DNA of 64,000 nucleotides from Amanita rubescens. Taxonomy: Eukaryota; Basidiomycota; Agaricomycetes; Agaricales; Amanitaceae. The stretch covers positions 62,001-126,000 of the forward strand of contig WION01000134.1 of NCBI GenBank assembly GCA_015039365.1, written 5' to 3'. Shown here in pieces: positions 22,765 to 35,184 of this stretch. The notes under the pieces were generated by a model. The model had not been told where the DNA came from and did not search any database. It was given only the letters and a program-made list of their open reading frames with translations. Position 1 is the first letter of the stretch; the number at the start of each line of letters is the position of its first letter. The translations under genes were made by a program, and so were the position numbers.

Positions 22765-25175
22765 TCAAACAGAGTTATTAATCATTGATTCGTCAGTATC
22801 GCATCTTTTGCAAATGTCACCAGCATCTTCTGAGCTTTTATTGGGCGCCACCCAAGTCATCCCCTCTACGTTTTCTACACAAGTAGATTCGTCGACTTCT
22901 TCGAATTTGTTTGCCATGCCAGGAACAGGGAATGCAAGGTTGAGGAGAAAGTAGATGATAGAAGAAACCCCAAAACCAGTGAAAAATGATAGTGATAGAT
23001 GCGCGTCGCTGCCAGCGGAACGTGTCGTCCGGCTTACAAGATTGATGTTATCGAGGAATTTGGTCTGGGGAACATGAAGACGTACTGGCACCAGCGAACC
23101 CAACAACATTGATGAGGATTCCAGCAATATACGCAGCATAAGCACTGAACAAATAATGAGCGATGTGCTTTAAGAACCTGATGTACTTACCGAAGATTGA
23201 CACCGTACGTGTACCAATACCAGCCATCTTTCTTGGTGTCATACAAGTCAGCTATGTGGAAGTGGCCTTTCCTAATGAAATAGTATTCTGTGACCTAATC
23301 ACAACGTTTAATCAGGTATCGGGATCGATCGCGTGTCTGATGACCAACCATTACCCCCGCGATCGAACTCACAAACACGGAATAGGCATTCAGATAATTG
23401 ATAAATACGTTGCTGCTTTTCACGAGGTTCCATGGCAGTATACAAATCCCCACGATAGCTGCAATGTAACCGCCGCGTCTAATATTCTGGAGATTATTCA
23501 ATACTGGCATACAATAAATCGATTCAAACCAACGTACGATGTAAAGGGGCATCAGAGAAGTCAAGTCACAGCCCGCACTAATAGAATTTGCTGATATGTT
23601 TAACCTTAATAGTGGAAACGGTCAGTAGAACCTTGCATAAACGAGACGGGCTTACCCAATCTAAAAGAAATGCTTTCATTCAGTTGAGATCGAGGTTATG
23701 ATGTTGAACGCACCTGTGCGATTATGAATGATGCAGAGATGAACCAAACCTAGACAACGTATCGTCATTAGATCAAATCTCACTGGAAATTGAACCTTAT
23801 AATACCCACTCCGAATCTCGTTGCGTGAGATGGCTCTCCATCTAAAAATCTATCCAACAAAGCCATAGGAGACCATATGGCCTCGCCGTAGATGACCACA
23901 CTTGACGAGCTAACCACGAGACCCAAAAAGCTAACAAGAGAGAACGTAATCGGTACGGAGAATAGTTGAGGGAAAAGTGCAGCAGATGGCGTTGTTGCAC
24001 GAGAAGAAAAATCCGTAGCATTCCTGTCACCATATTAGTTTATACAATTTCGTACGATGTCATGATGTATGAGCACCTACATGATAAGGGTCGACCAAGT
24101 GCTTATGCATGTCGTGATACTAACAACCATTGCCCATCCCAAATCGGACCCGTGGATAGTGGCTGGTTGAGAAAGGATGGGGCCTATCCCTTTAGCCTTG
24201 ACGATGCACCAAATGAACAGGACGATGCCGGCTGTTGGGGCAATAACTGCTTTGATCGTGAAGAGATGACGACTGGTAAAATTCGGAATTGAGTATCCAG
24301 ACGACGCAGGAGCATCGGTGGCGAGCCCACATACATTTGATGTATAGGAAACCAAATGAAAGGGAGAGAAATTAACCAGAAGAGAAAGAAGCACATAAAA
24401 TCCCGCGTCGTAGTACCTGACGAGGCAGGTAGATGATTCGCTATTCATTCCAGTGAATTGACTTGTAAAGGGTCAATGTGACGAACCGACGTACGTATAT
24501 TATTGATGCTTGGCCAAATTGATCTAAGCATTACCTTGACGCAATCGCCTCCGACGCTGATTTGTACTCCGTACCAAATGCTAATTACATGTTAACGGAC
24601 GGCTAGGTTCACATCGGTCAGAAATTTCACGCACCACGCCATAGCACCGCGATTGAAGGTACACCACAAGCCTCCGAACAAGCCAAAACTGGAACGAACA
24701 ACCACAGGAAACGGGATATGGAATACAGCTCCCGGACGAGCGTTCAGCGTGACGAATATTCCGACGACGCTGTAGCCAATCCAAACGCTTATCCAAGCCT
24801 GCCACCATGACAGGCCAAATTGAATCATCGACGAAGCAAGCATCCACCTATCAACCAGTCGATGAGGCTCCTCGTACACGATATGATCGGGACCACGACA
24901 TACGTATTTATGTTGAAACTGTCAGCTATCCATCTGAGGAACGGTTATAAAGCGATTGTAGTGGTGCCCAGTTTTACCACTCACAGGTATATGAAATTCT
25001 TCCCTGCCCACCTGCGCTTCTCGGGAGGCACTGGGACCAAGTCTTCATTCTGACGAAGGACCGACGCCGGTTAGACAATCTATAGATGCAAACCAGCAGT
25101 ACATACACTTAAGAATTGTTGAGCAAATGTCAGGCCAGGAGCCCTGCTTACTTCGAGCTTCTCCAGAAACGTCAT
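22765..25175 (-). CDS. NCS1-family nucleobase (uracil/allantoin-type) permease
   Basis: Starting at ATG 25175, exon 1 gives [20 protein letters not shown] and splices in phase to [19 protein letters not shown], the conserved NCS1 N-terminus, then WIADSFNIN. Later exons contain [96 protein letters not shown] and [21 protein letters not shown] segments. They end in a cytosolic tail ([19 protein letters not shown]) and a stop at 22765-22767. About 12 membrane spans are expected for this H+-coupled plasma-membrane importer family. Most exons join in phase. I did not resolve every junction in 23150-24080, so small defects cannot be ruled out. Substrate is inferred from Fur4/Dal4-type resemblance. 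Confidence 0.75.
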
Positions 25176-26500
25176 GAGTCGGTTTCCAACCTCCAGAGTG
25201 GCAGAGCTGGCAAACCGGTAACCTTGAGGTCACCAAAGAACGGACGGCAGTGCGAGAGGTGGATGAATTGAATGGGGAAAGAGGGCAGCATGCTGGCAAT
25301 GACCTATGGTTTTATTCATCCCTAAGTCGGTTCATCCCCTCTGCTCCTTATGGTTAACCCGAGAGGAAATGTGGAAATGTGAAGTGACCCTAAGGCTTGA
25401 GAAATGCTGCCGTAAGGGCACTAATACATAAACGTATTGTTGGTTTACGTACCGTCTCGTACCAAAGAATGTATTGTTTCTTTGTCTACAGTTGAAAAAC
25501 TTGTACGACCGTCAGTGTAAGCAAGACATCCCCCCAAGCCGTTGAGCGATCTCTAAACGCAACTAGTTCTATTGTGACCATGCGGTATTAATATAGATGC
25601 TTACAAAGCACCAAGCGCGCAGGCTTCGATGACACTAGGTAACGTTGCAGGGATGTTTCAACTCTCAGATAGGATTTAGACCGTATCTTTCATGGCTCCT
25701 ATTTCAATATTCCGAGTCCGTGGGCGTCACTACCGAGCCATGAACCTACTAGTATAGCATAGCATCGCCCAAAGAGCGTCGCGCACATTCGCATGGATTA
25801 GTATGCATATTCTAACATCAGCTGAAGCCGAAAGTAAATGACAAGAGGGCCATGCGCTCGAGACTCGTGTACATACTCGCACTCATGTAAAAAGCTGCTC
25901 CAATCAAGATCCGATCAGATGGGAAAGTTCTCGTCACCAGAAATTAAAGTTTATCTGTGATTTCGAAATGGGCCTTTTCCATTTTAGTTTCCGCTGCCAA
26001 TCGGGGAAACCGCAGAGGACGAACCCTTACTTGTTCTGCATTTCTTGGTGGAACCCTCTTCAGAGTCAATATGGATTCAGCGACGGGATGCATTAGAAGA
26101 GGAGCTGAGGAGGCCAAAATAAGTTGAACGCGAACATCGGGTGAGCCTAGGTTCCTGGCTGGTTGGACGTGGCAAAGGTGTCGTGTGCATGGGGTAAGGG
26201 GGAATTATCGGTGGTGTTGGGAGGTCCCTCACGTTATACCACGGGGAAACTAGATATTGGTGTATCCATGAGTCACTGACACGTCATGACGGTCAGGGTT
26301 TTGGGATATGCTTAGCCCCAAATCCTCCATGGACGGCAATAGGCCACTTCGATCAACGTCTTGCGTCAATCCTGACCCCACTCGAGCAAGACCGCCTCCT
26401 GATATCCCTTTTTTATTTGTAAGACAAGAGGGGAGGACGGCGGGCATTCTGGGGAAGGTGTCGATCGGACTGGCATCGCTCCCGTTGGAGAGGGTGAGGG
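25176..26500. other. Intergenic, no recognised gene
   Basis: About 1.3 kb between the permease 5' end and the ARMC8-like relic. It should hold the permease promoter. No motif stands out. Confidence 0.4.
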
Positions 26501-26502
26501 CG

Positions 26503-27693
26503 TCACGTCGTCATCGTCGCATTCGAGGGCTGCGCGGATTCGGTCGAGGAGAACTTGACTCTGATTTGTAGGAAGATGAGGTTGATGTTTTCGGCGGGAT
26601 TACAAACGATATCGAATGCTTGTTCTCGGATTTGGGAGTGTGGATGGTCGAAGAACCTAGTTTTGCCCAACCTCCTGGGGCTTTCATAACTACTGTTTTC
26701 TCTTCCAAAGACGTCGTCGTGAAGAGATTCTTGATCGCCCAAAGCGCATCTCTCCTGCCGTGTGACAAGTAAATCTACAAACAACTCATCAGCACCATGC
26801 TAAAAAAAAAAGAAAAAAGCCACGTCACCCACCGATCTCAAGGGAGAAAATCATTCGCGCAATCATGCACCACCGCCAGCACAGCACCTCCTCTGCTTCT
26901 GCCTCTGCACCCACTTTTACCAATCCGTCCTTATCCCTACACAGCACATATCCCTGCACCACACGATCTTCATCACCGCCACGCCCACACCCATATCTAC
27001 CAAATTCGTCCTCAACACTCCCGATTGAGCTTTCTGATACACAGACAGGTGGCGTCCCCCACGCCGTAATGTTTATGGTGAAGTAAAGATTTGGCAAAAG
27101 GAATGAGGCCAAGTTCGTCGGCCATGTAAGGACGGATTTCGGGGCTCAGGAGAGAGAGAGAGAGAGGGGGGGGGTTAGGATGAGCGCGGATTCGCGGAGG
27201 AGAGAGAGAGATTCTGTTTCGTCTTCGCCCCATTATTCGATCGCTTCTGGGGACGTGATTTCGCTTATAAGGGCTGCAAATGAGGATAGGCAGACAGAGA
27301 TTGGTCGTCGTGGACGAGGTAGTGGAAGATGCAGCAGGCTTTTGTTCGGCGCGGGTCGCGCATTCGTCTGCGCGGATGTTGAAGCATGTGGGCTATGACG
27401 TGCATGTGTTTTCGCAGGAGTCCCAGTAGGTAGGGTGGAGGCTGGGATGGGGCGGCAGGCGCGGTATATATGAGCTGCGCTGAGGAAGGATGGTGAGTGA
27501 GTGAAACAAAGGCGGAGAGGATGAGAGATGCGCACCAATGGGAAGCGGCGAGTTTGATCTTGGTTGGTTTGGACTTGGCGAGTTGAATGACGGTGGATAG
27601 GCCATCTGGAGAGTGTTTCACGAGTGCGAGTGCTACCGTTGGATTGTCTTGTGCCAGATTAGCGATGGCATAAAACGCAGCTTCTTGCAGCTG
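26503..27693 (-). pseudogene. Decayed ARMC8/Vid28-like armadillo-repeat gene
   Basis: Minus-strand blocks in changing frames match an armadillo-repeat protein of the GID/CTLH ubiquitin-ligase complex: LQEAAFYAIANLAQDNPTVA, KHSPDGLSTVIQLAKSKPTK, LVHDDQSL, MADELGLIPFAKSLLHHKHY, AVLAVVHDCANDFLPL, DALWAIKNLF and SQIREQAFDIV. Frame changes between blocks, stops, and the missing 5' exons show it is broken. A simple GA/G-rich repeat at about 27149-27176 interrupts it. The family call comes from motif resemblance alone. Confidence 0.6.
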
Positions 27694-27699
27694 AGAAAT

Positions 27700-28600
27700 T
27701 TATCAGTAAATGTAGCTTCAAAACAACCCAGGCGGCACACCTTGAATTTTTTTTTAGCAACGCGTTGCGGTTCAATGGCGATGGATGTGGACTGATGCAG
27801 TAGATTCGACAGGATTCCAACCAAGTTCGGTAGAATCCGGCCTTCCGACGTGCGAAATAGAGTATGCGCGCCAGTGGGTTATCACCAGGACCCCGTGTAC
27901 ATCACTACAATGCACCCAACCAAACGAGAACGACGAAAGTTACCGTTCTACCGGGGTGATGTTGGACCCTCCTGGTGATGGACTTGCGAGCGAGACGTGT
28001 GACAACTAAAAGAGCATCGCGTTTGACGCTGTCCCGCGATAGTGTCGAGTCGATTTCCGTTTTAGGTGGACAGAGCGTCACGCGTCACGCGTCATCTTTG
28101 TTGGCATCACTATTTCAATGGCGCCACTGATCCAAGCTCAAGGCGCCTCGCTTCGCTCTTCGTGTAAGTACACCTTTCTTTGGCTCTGACAATAACTCGA
28201 ACCGTAGTCTCAAATATCCTTAGCACGCTTCGTCGACAATCAAGCACTTAAGAGCTATTTACGGTGGTTAAAACCTGACCGTCTCCTAACCATGAACGTG
28301 CTCTGAAATTCTCCAATTCAAAGTCTCAAAAGCACGTTCCGAAGGAGCACTTGTCATTGAATGTATTTACCGTTACCTTAAGGTAAGTAAGCTGTACTAG
28401 TGCGGTTAGAAGACTATTGGGTATATCGCCAGAACAGTGCGACTCGAATGCGGCCTTAGGCCTCAAGAAAGCTCCAAAGAAACTATATATATGGAATCAC
28501 TGCTGCTACGAATGGGCTCCTATCCCGTTTTCCCATGACCAGGTTTGGGCTATAAAACGGATTGCCCCGGGACATAGGCAGCATTCGCTTCTTGGTCCTG
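27700..28600. other. Intergenic, no supported gene
   Basis: A short ATG frame near 28119 (MAPLIQAQGASLRS followed by GTAAGT) could be a first exon, but nothing recognisable follows. The rest is presumably the 5' flank of P450 copy P1. Confidence 0.35.
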
Positions 28601-30671
28601 ATGGGTCAGTATGAGGTGGCTCTGTTGGTTACATCCTTGTTCTTTATCGTTCCATCGTTCTGGCGAACCATCGTCAATTACCGAAAGGTGGTTGAGTTCC
28701 ATTTGATCATATGCATCTATTCTCATTGCTAGTCATCAGTTGAGCTCAATTCCAACCGCGGGTTCCTTCTGGACTTTTCACTCCGTTTATTACCCGCGTG
28801 AGATTCTCTGAAACACGCTCAAGAAATAGTGCAGGATGGGTACGATAAAGTAAGTTACTCGAAAAGAGCGAGTGACTATTGCTCAACAAGCGCAGTACCG
28901 TGGATCGATATTCAAAGTTCCTATGCTGACGAAGTGGATGGTCATCGTTACTGGATCTCAAAAGATTGAAGAGCTTCGCCGCGCCCCTGATGAAATCCTT
29001 TCTATGCGTCGTGCTTTGGCAGAGGTAGTGTATCGCATATGCCAATGTCACCAGAATTGATCTCTGTGCAGACATTGAACTTAGATGTGACTATCGGATA
29101 TAACTTTGATGCCTTTGACGTCAATGTCGTTAAGACGGCCCTCACAAGAAGTATTGGAGCCAAGTTCGCCGACGTTCTGGACGAAATCTCCGCCGCATTT
29201 AGCGAATACATCTCACCGAAGGACGGTAGGGTATTTCATGTCACGTTTCCTTGTCACTTTATCGCTGATCTGATATCGCGCATAGTCGAATGGGTCAAGG
29301 GTTAAAGCATATCCGACGGTAGTGGACGTCGTATGTAGAGCGAGCAATAGACTCTTTGTCGGCTTGCCCCTTTGTAGGTCTATTTCCTTTCAAGGCTATG
29401 TCCCCTAGCGACGAGGCACGGCACAGGTCGTGAAGCAGACTACTTGGAGCTCAACAAGCAATTCACAATAGACTTGATCACGGCGGGACGATTCGTTAAC
29501 TTATTTCCTCTTTTTTTGAGACGGTACATCTCCTGAATCATTTCTCAAATTCGGGGATCTTCACCATTGCATAGCATTGCGGGTTGCTTTTGTACGAGGG
29601 TAGCCAACGGTTTGCAACGTGGTATAAAGCACCTGGAAGCTTTGATCAAGGAACGACTTGAACTACATGCACAACATGGAAAGGATTGGACCGATAAGCC
29701 TGTCAGTCCTATCCTATTCTTATTTCCATTTTTGGTTTCACTAATGTTTGCGAAAAAAGAACGATGTCCTTAGCTGGTTGATAGACGCCAATCCAAATCA
29801 AAGTAAAGTTCGAGATGTCGTTCTCCGTGTACTTCTCATCAACCTTGCGGCCATTCATACATCATCGATGGTATGTGCTAAACATGCTTTCGTTCAAGCG
29901 TGTTTAATCCTTTTTAGGCGTTTACACAAGTTTTATATGACCTAGCGACGCATCCAGAATACGTGAAATGTATGCGCAAGGAAGTCGAGGCCGTGATCCA
30001 AAAAGAAGGCTGGTCTAAAGCTTCTTTCAGCAAGCTGCGGAAACTGGACAGCTTTATCAAGGAATCGCTCCGACTATCACCTCACGACACTGGTATGTTT
30101 TCAGCTCAAATAAGTCATGTCGCATATCTATTCCGCCTGTTACTCAAGTGGTTATGCTACGCAAAACGTTGAAGGACTTCACGTTCTCAGATGGCACGAC
30201 AATTCCTGCTGGTAATATTGTTTCCGTCCCGCTAATTTCCCTGCATAGAGATGAGGTCAGGAACTTACGTTCATGATGATGCCTTTTTTTTTCGACGTCT
30301 CTGTATAGGCATATTATACTGATGCAAGCAAATTTGATGGTTTCCGCTTCGAAAAAATGGGCGATCGAGAGGGAGAGAGCGCTAAACATCAGTTTGATAC
30401 CCTCGGCACCAATTATTTTCTGTTCGGACAAGGACGTCATGCATGGTAAGATTGAACGACCCTTCTTTTCCAGCCAAAAGCTAAACGGGCTTTTGACAAT
30501 AGTCCCGGCCGCTTCTTTGCATCTAATGAGGTCAAAACCATGCTTGCTTATGTCTTGTTGAATTATGACGTGAAGATGGCGAATGGCGATGAACGCCCAC
30601 GCAACTTGAATATCGGCTTATCCAATATTCCGAACCCTTCCGCAGAAGTTATATTCAGAAAACGTGCATGA
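28601..30671 (+). pseudogene. Cytochrome P450 copy P1, decayed
   Basis: The membrane anchor (MGQYEVALLVTSLFFIVPSF) is followed by P450 exons with YRGSIFKVPML, LRKLDSFIKESLRL (K-helix ExxR), DFTFSDGTTIPAGN and the haem loop FGQGRHACPGRFF. The gene ends in RKRA at 30669-30671. Exon 2 needs at least one extra-base correction near 28816 to reach HAQEIVQDGYDK. Another extra G near 29299 breaks EWVKVKAYPTVVDVVC. These single-base indels make it a pseudogene unless they are sequencing errors. It is the most diverged of the plus-strand P450s here and keeps GT donors where P2-P4 have GC. Confidence 0.7.
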
Positions 30672-31092
30672 TGCTGTGCTTATATATTCAAATTTTAATT
30701 GGTCGAACCTGAGAGTGGCGCGATCATATTATGATGTGTCGAAAGAAACCATGGGCCCAGCAGACAGCGCTCTCGTATTTTTATTTTTATTGTACATAGA
30801 GTCGGTATTACCATTAGAGAAGCTGTATTAAGAGCGGTTGCCCTTACGACTGCGGCGGCGAAAAGCGGTGATATTACAATGCAGGGAGGCGGGATCACGT
30901 GAGGTCGTGTTTCATTAGGGTGTGCGGCGTGCCGTGAGTTTCTCCTCTGCTCGTTCAACCCCCTCCGCCTAATTGGGGGGAACAAAATCGGTCGCCAGCA
31001 TTTGCAGGGTTTGTAATCGTTCTTTGTATATCTAGGTGTCGTCCGGTGCGTGGCGCTTCGTCTGCTCAGCCAAACATTTGCTAAATGATCAG

Positions 31093-33048
31093 ATGCACAG
31101 GTGTCCAGCGCTGCGAAGCGGCTTTTGGTTTCCCCCCGCTTTGCACGTTCCCGCCGGCGTTTTCATGTCTTTCTTTCCTCCGACTGGATCTGGGTCACAT
31201 CCGTGCCCCACAGCCACAAAACTTGCGGCCACATGTCCACAATATACCCTGCAACCGGACACAACTGACTATGAGGTCGAATCCGACATTGTAGACCAAT
31301 GCTTTGACTTGATCGATGGAGAACAAGAGGAAATCCCACAAAGACCGTTGAGCCGACTTGGTTTCCATTCCGAACTTCCAGACTATTACGCTACCGATAC
31401 TGAAGATCCGAGCGAAACCACCCTTCCCAAAATGATAAGCGGGTCGTTAAATGCCGACTCCGACAACCAAGACTCCATTGACTTGGCGTCCTCCCTTTCT
31501 TTAGTGACTTATGACATGGGTGAAGACATCACAACTGTGGCATCCTCACATTGCCTTCAAGGTGACCTACCCCAACCCCTTCCACCACGTCACATCGGCC
31601 TGAAGATCAAGGTGCCTGAAAACCGTGGCCGTGCCAATACATCCTTGCTGTCAGACGATGAATCAGACTTTGCTGACTCGGAATCGTCGTCTGATTGCTC
31701 TTATGACAGTTCAGACGACTACTTCGATTTCTCTCCCACCGAGCCCACGTCGCCGCCCTCCAATTCTCATCTCTACGCGCCTTCTCTTGTCGCGCCTGTG
31801 GCACGGCTCCCTTCATCTCCCTCTCATGTTTCCACAATATCTCCGGAACCTCCATCAACGGCTTCCGTTCGCATGTCCTCCCATAAGCCCAGTCATCACA
31901 ACCATGGCTATTCCAAGCATGCACTACACCACATCAAATCGTTTTGGATAATGCGTGAAGGACAATGGGCAGATTACGACACCGAGCTACGTGATCACAA
32001 TACCTGCAATGGGTTTGCCAACCTAGGCCAACCCAGTGGATCTGATCCAATCAGGAGCCACGCGCAGCGCAGCCTCTTCAAAATGAAAAGCCCAGTACCT
32101 CGCGGCTTATCGCTGCCTCCGATGTCAATCCATCCTCGGCGTGGGGATATCGCTTCCTTGCGCGACCCATTCTGTGCGCACATCGATAGGTGTTTTGTGA
32201 GCCTTCCAAGTTGGACCTTGGCGAAGACTTTATACATGTTCGACGTTCACGTCGGGTACGAATGGCAAAACCGCCTTTCTGCAAGTATGTGGAAGCAATG
32301 TAGTGACGGTCCTTCCTGTTCCGATGCGCTTCAACAGAAGTGTAGCTCTGCGACGACTGACTCGCTGGACGATGTCGACACGGAGAGCGAAAGCGAGTCG
32401 CTTGGAACGTCCGCCTCCGTAGCATCAAGCGACGACTCAGACGTGACTCTTGTGGAGAGCGAAAACGAAGGCGAACTTGAACGAGAGGATTACTCCGCCT
32501 TTGAAGCCTTCATGTCCGATGCTGGTCCCTCTTCTCCCTCGAGCAGCACCGAAAATGACCAGAACACACCACGTCTGAAATACTCCTCTTCTCACTTTGA
32601 ACATGTCTCGCCCAAATGCTCCATCTCCCCGATGCTCTACGAGCAGATGCAGTCTCCGCGCGCGGAGTTCTTTTGCACCCTCGACGACGACGTTAAATCG
32701 ATGACGCCCTGGGCGACGAACTGGTATCGGCGTTGGGAGATTTTGATGGAGCTCGTCCGCTTTAACTGGGGCCAAGACCAGTTTTTCGCCGCGCTTGGCG
32801 TCAATGAGCAACGATATCATGCGGGCCAGTCCTATTCACAGGGAAACACTGTAGATGCCAATGCCGAACGAAAAGGAAAACGTCGGCTTAAACGCCAACC
32901 AAGGTTCTTTCTTGCAGACGATAACACTATTGATGATGACGACACCTCGTGGGAGTGGGACTTGACTTTTGACTTGAACAGCAATGCTAAGATCTCAGAA
33001 CCTACGTTTGGTCTTGGACATAAAACGGAGGGCTCGATTCCCCTGTAA
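31093..33048 (+). CDS. Serine/acid-rich hypothetical protein, single exon
   Basis: A single open frame of 651 residues from ATG 31093. The N-terminal half has long Ser/Asp-rich and Pro-rich low-complexity stretches. Conserved-looking islands are HHIKSFWIMREGQWADYD, MSIHPRRGDIASL, CFVSLPSWTLAKTLYMFDVH, an acidic patch (VASSDDSDVTLVESENEGEL) and MQSPRAEFFCTLDDDV...WYRRWEILMELVR. I recall similar single-exon proteins in other agarics, all without a known function. No signal peptide or membrane span is visible. In-frame open sequence extends upstream to 31036 without another ATG. Confidence 0.75.
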   Translation: MHRCPALRSGFWFPPALHVPAGVFMSFFPPTGSGSHPCPTATKLAATCPQYTLQPDTTDYEVESDIVDQCFDLIDGEQEEIPQRPLSRLGFHSELPDYYATDTEDPSETTLPKMISGSLNADSDNQDSIDLASSLSLVTYDMGEDITTVASSHCLQGDLPQPLPPRHIGLKIKVPENRGRANTSLLSDDESDFADSESSSDCSYDSSDDYFDFSPTEPTSPPSNSHLYAPSLVAPVARLPSSPSHVSTISPEPPSTASVRMSSHKPSHHNHGYSKHALHHIKSFWIMREGQWADYDTELRDHNTCNGFANLGQPSGSDPIRSHAQRSLFKMKSPVPRGLSLPPMSIHPRRGDIASLRDPFCAHIDRCFVSLPSWTLAKTLYMFDVHVGYEWQNRLSASMWKQCSDGPSCSDALQQKCSSATTDSLDDVDTESESESLGTSASVASSDDSDVTLVESENEGELEREDYSAFEAFMSDAGPSSPSSSTENDQNTPRLKYSSSHFEHVSPKCSISPMLYEQMQSPRAEFFCTLDDDVKSMTPWATNWYRRWEILMELVRFNWGQDQFFAALGVNEQRYHAGQSYSQGNTVDANAERKGKRRLKRQPRFFLADDNTIDDDDTSWEWDLTFDLNSNAKISEPTFGLGHKTEGSIPL

Positions 33049-33494
33049 TATTATTATGTGTGAGAGTTGCAGTTTCCCTTGATGCCGATCGTCTGCTCAC
33101 AAGTTTGGGTGTTAGAACATGTCTATACTGGCCTGGGTTAAATCCCAATGCCGGTCATACGTACATACGTACCGACGGACGACCACACTCTTTTGTTCAT
33201 GATTGTTGATGACAATAATGACTTCCAACACTGCATATAATCGCTTAGCATTACAACATTATGATTTAGATTCATCCACACTCTACTCTTTCACCATTCA
33301 TGTGTTTCCATCTCTCCCAGCGATCATCACTATTGACTATTTACCACGTTAGCTCACCGGTTACCTTAGCATTTTGATTATATTTTGTGGGTGGGCACTT
33401 GTCGTGTTCGTAGGTTGTGTACTTGAGTAATTTTTGTTTGATATTTGTGATCTTGGTGTGCAGGTTAGCAATTATTCAAGGACAAGAAAAATAT
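33049..33494. other. Intergenic, A+T-rich
   Basis: 3' flank of the single-exon gene and 3' flank of the tRNA. Nothing else recognised. Confidence 0.4.
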
Positions 33495-33566
33495 TCCCAT
33501 TAGCCGACTCGAACGACTGACCTCGTCATTACTAGTGACGCGCTCTACCAACTGAGCTAAACGGGA
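33495..33566 (-). tRNA. tRNA-Thr (anticodon AGT)
   Basis: The minus strand folds as a complete cloverleaf of 72 nt. The acceptor TCCCGTT pairs with AATGGGA. The D arm is GCTCAGTTGGTAGAGC. The anticodon stem CGTCA/TGACG encloses the loop CTAGTAA with anticodon AGT. The T arm has TTCGAGT. There is no intron and CCA is not encoded, as expected for a nuclear gene. Internal A and B boxes are recognisable. Confidence 0.92.
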
Positions 33567-33682
33567 TACTATCAAAATCGTAGAGCATCCCCTTATAGGG
33601 CATATCTAAATATAGAATGTTCAACCCATTGATTGTTCACAACGCCTGCCGTGTGCATGTCACGGCCGCAGCTCGTCGCACG

Positions 33683-34433
33683 ATGAACAAGTTGAAGAAA
33701 AAGAGTAGGACGCTGGCGTACGCTGAAGCCGAAGGACCAATTTACAACGGGAAACTGGATATTGTAACAACGGAACGTGTTTCTGCTGGCAACCAGGTAG
33801 CAGCAATTTGTTCTACAGCGCACTATGCCGAAGAAACCACACATGCATTGACGACTGCGACTGTCTACAAGAACGCGAAAAATGGTGGGGAGCAGGTGTG
33901 GCAGGATTGGATTACGAGGGCTTTGAATGCGGAGGCGATGTTGAGCGCAAGGGATGTGAGTGAGTAAGTGTTGACAGCTGAACGTGAACGAACGCTGATA
34001 GACACACGGGATAGAAAGAACAAGCATTACATTTGAAGCAGCATTTGGAGAGGGAGGCTATTCTAGAACGACTTGTGGTATGTTTGACCTGTCTACCCTC
34101 GTCTAATATATGTTGAAAATTTACAGCACATACTACTGGCTATCGTCGCGGCTCTCATTTTTGCCCTGATATACCAAGCAAACTTACATCACCTTCATGA
34201 TACCAAACGCAATCGATGGTCTTCCCCAGCACATTTCACGATACCCATTCTGTCGCCATTTACATCTGTTGTACGTCCCTTTTCCGGTCTCACGAGTTCT
34301 GCTCAGATAAGAATGATTGATGTAGATTGAGCACGAAACATCTGTCGTTAGCTCGAGAACCATTGCCGTGTTGATTTGCGTAGCTGGCTGCGTGTTATAT
34401 CTGGTCCTCCGGTATTGGATATCTCGGAGGTGA
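33683..34433 (+). CDS. Small two-span membrane protein, M1
   Basis: Exons 33683-33955, 34015-34077, 34127-34270 and 34326-34433 give 195 residues (ATG 33617 would add 22). The soluble N-terminal half reads AYAEAEGPIYNGKLDIVTTE, RVSAGNQVAAIC and KNAKNGGEQVWQDW. A short charged segment (LEREAILERLV) leads into one hydrophobic span (HILLAIVAALIFALIYQ). A second span lies close to the C-terminus (TIAVLICVAGCVLYLVLRYW), which ends ISRR. I know of no function. It lies upstream of P450 P2, and the pair is repeated as M2-P4. Confidence 0.6.
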
Positions 34434-35184
34434 CGAAGTCATGGCAATAGATGAAGTTGGTAAGAGACTGTACTCTGTGATACCGTGCGCTCTGCAGGCA
34501 GTGACAGTGTAGAAGATGAATGATATCAAACACGAGTGTAAATTACGCGCCATATCTTGCGGGGGCCGAGTGGGGCCCGCCTTAGGCACGCTCTGTTATA
34601 AATAATTGTGAAACTGATGCTGCTTCTGCCCGCCCAAGCTCCCGTCCTCTAGATTGAAGACTAATCGGCGAATCGTAATTTTCATATGAAATGCCACTTA
34701 CACCAGAGGCTAGATTAACTATATGCGCAACCTGACCTTACTTTCCACACTCAAACCCGCCATGAATTTAAAACTGCACAGCTCTTAGACAGGAGTTTGA
34801 AGGAACGAAACGAGAGAGAAGCTATTACGCACCCTATACGGGATGACTGGCCTGCTTGGAGTCATGATGCGGCGAGCGTTACCGAATTACGCTAGGATGT
34901 ACGTTGAGACATCTATTTCTTTGTTGGGAACTTTCACACGTGCTAAAGTAGCTATCTGAGTTCGTGATTCTCCATTGAATTACGTGTTTCGTAGACCCAT
35001 GGGATGGTATTGAACATGCCATTCCGCAGAATCGAATCGAATCGGGAAGTTATCCGCCCAATGAAATAATCCGTATGCGTCATCATCCGCACCCGTCCGT
35101 TCTATATTCATCTCGGTATCAGTTGTTATAGGTATATAAGGAACGTCGGTGGGCCTCGGTGACTTCAAGTTGAGGTTCGATTCG
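34434..35184. other. M1-P2 intergenic region
   Basis: Closely similar to 40900-41611 (M2-P4 spacer), so it belongs to a duplicated unit. It contains the P2 promoter. Confidence 0.5.
35131..35140 (+). promoter_or_regulatory. TATA box of P450 P2
   Basis: GGTATATAAG lies about 50 bp before the ATG. The same box followed by GGAACGTCGG precedes P3 (near 37559) and P4 (near 41551), showing a shared promoter in the three copies. Confidence 0.5.

Noticed and set aside
23615..23640. CAGTAGAACCTTGCATAAACGA, similar to a pogo terminus
   Set aside because: No inverted partner or TA-flanked element was found nearby; it lies within a predicted intron of the permease and may be chance.
31607..31924. Open frames on both strands inside the serine-rich gene
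   Set aside because: They are shadows of the 651-residue frame, caused by its biased composition.
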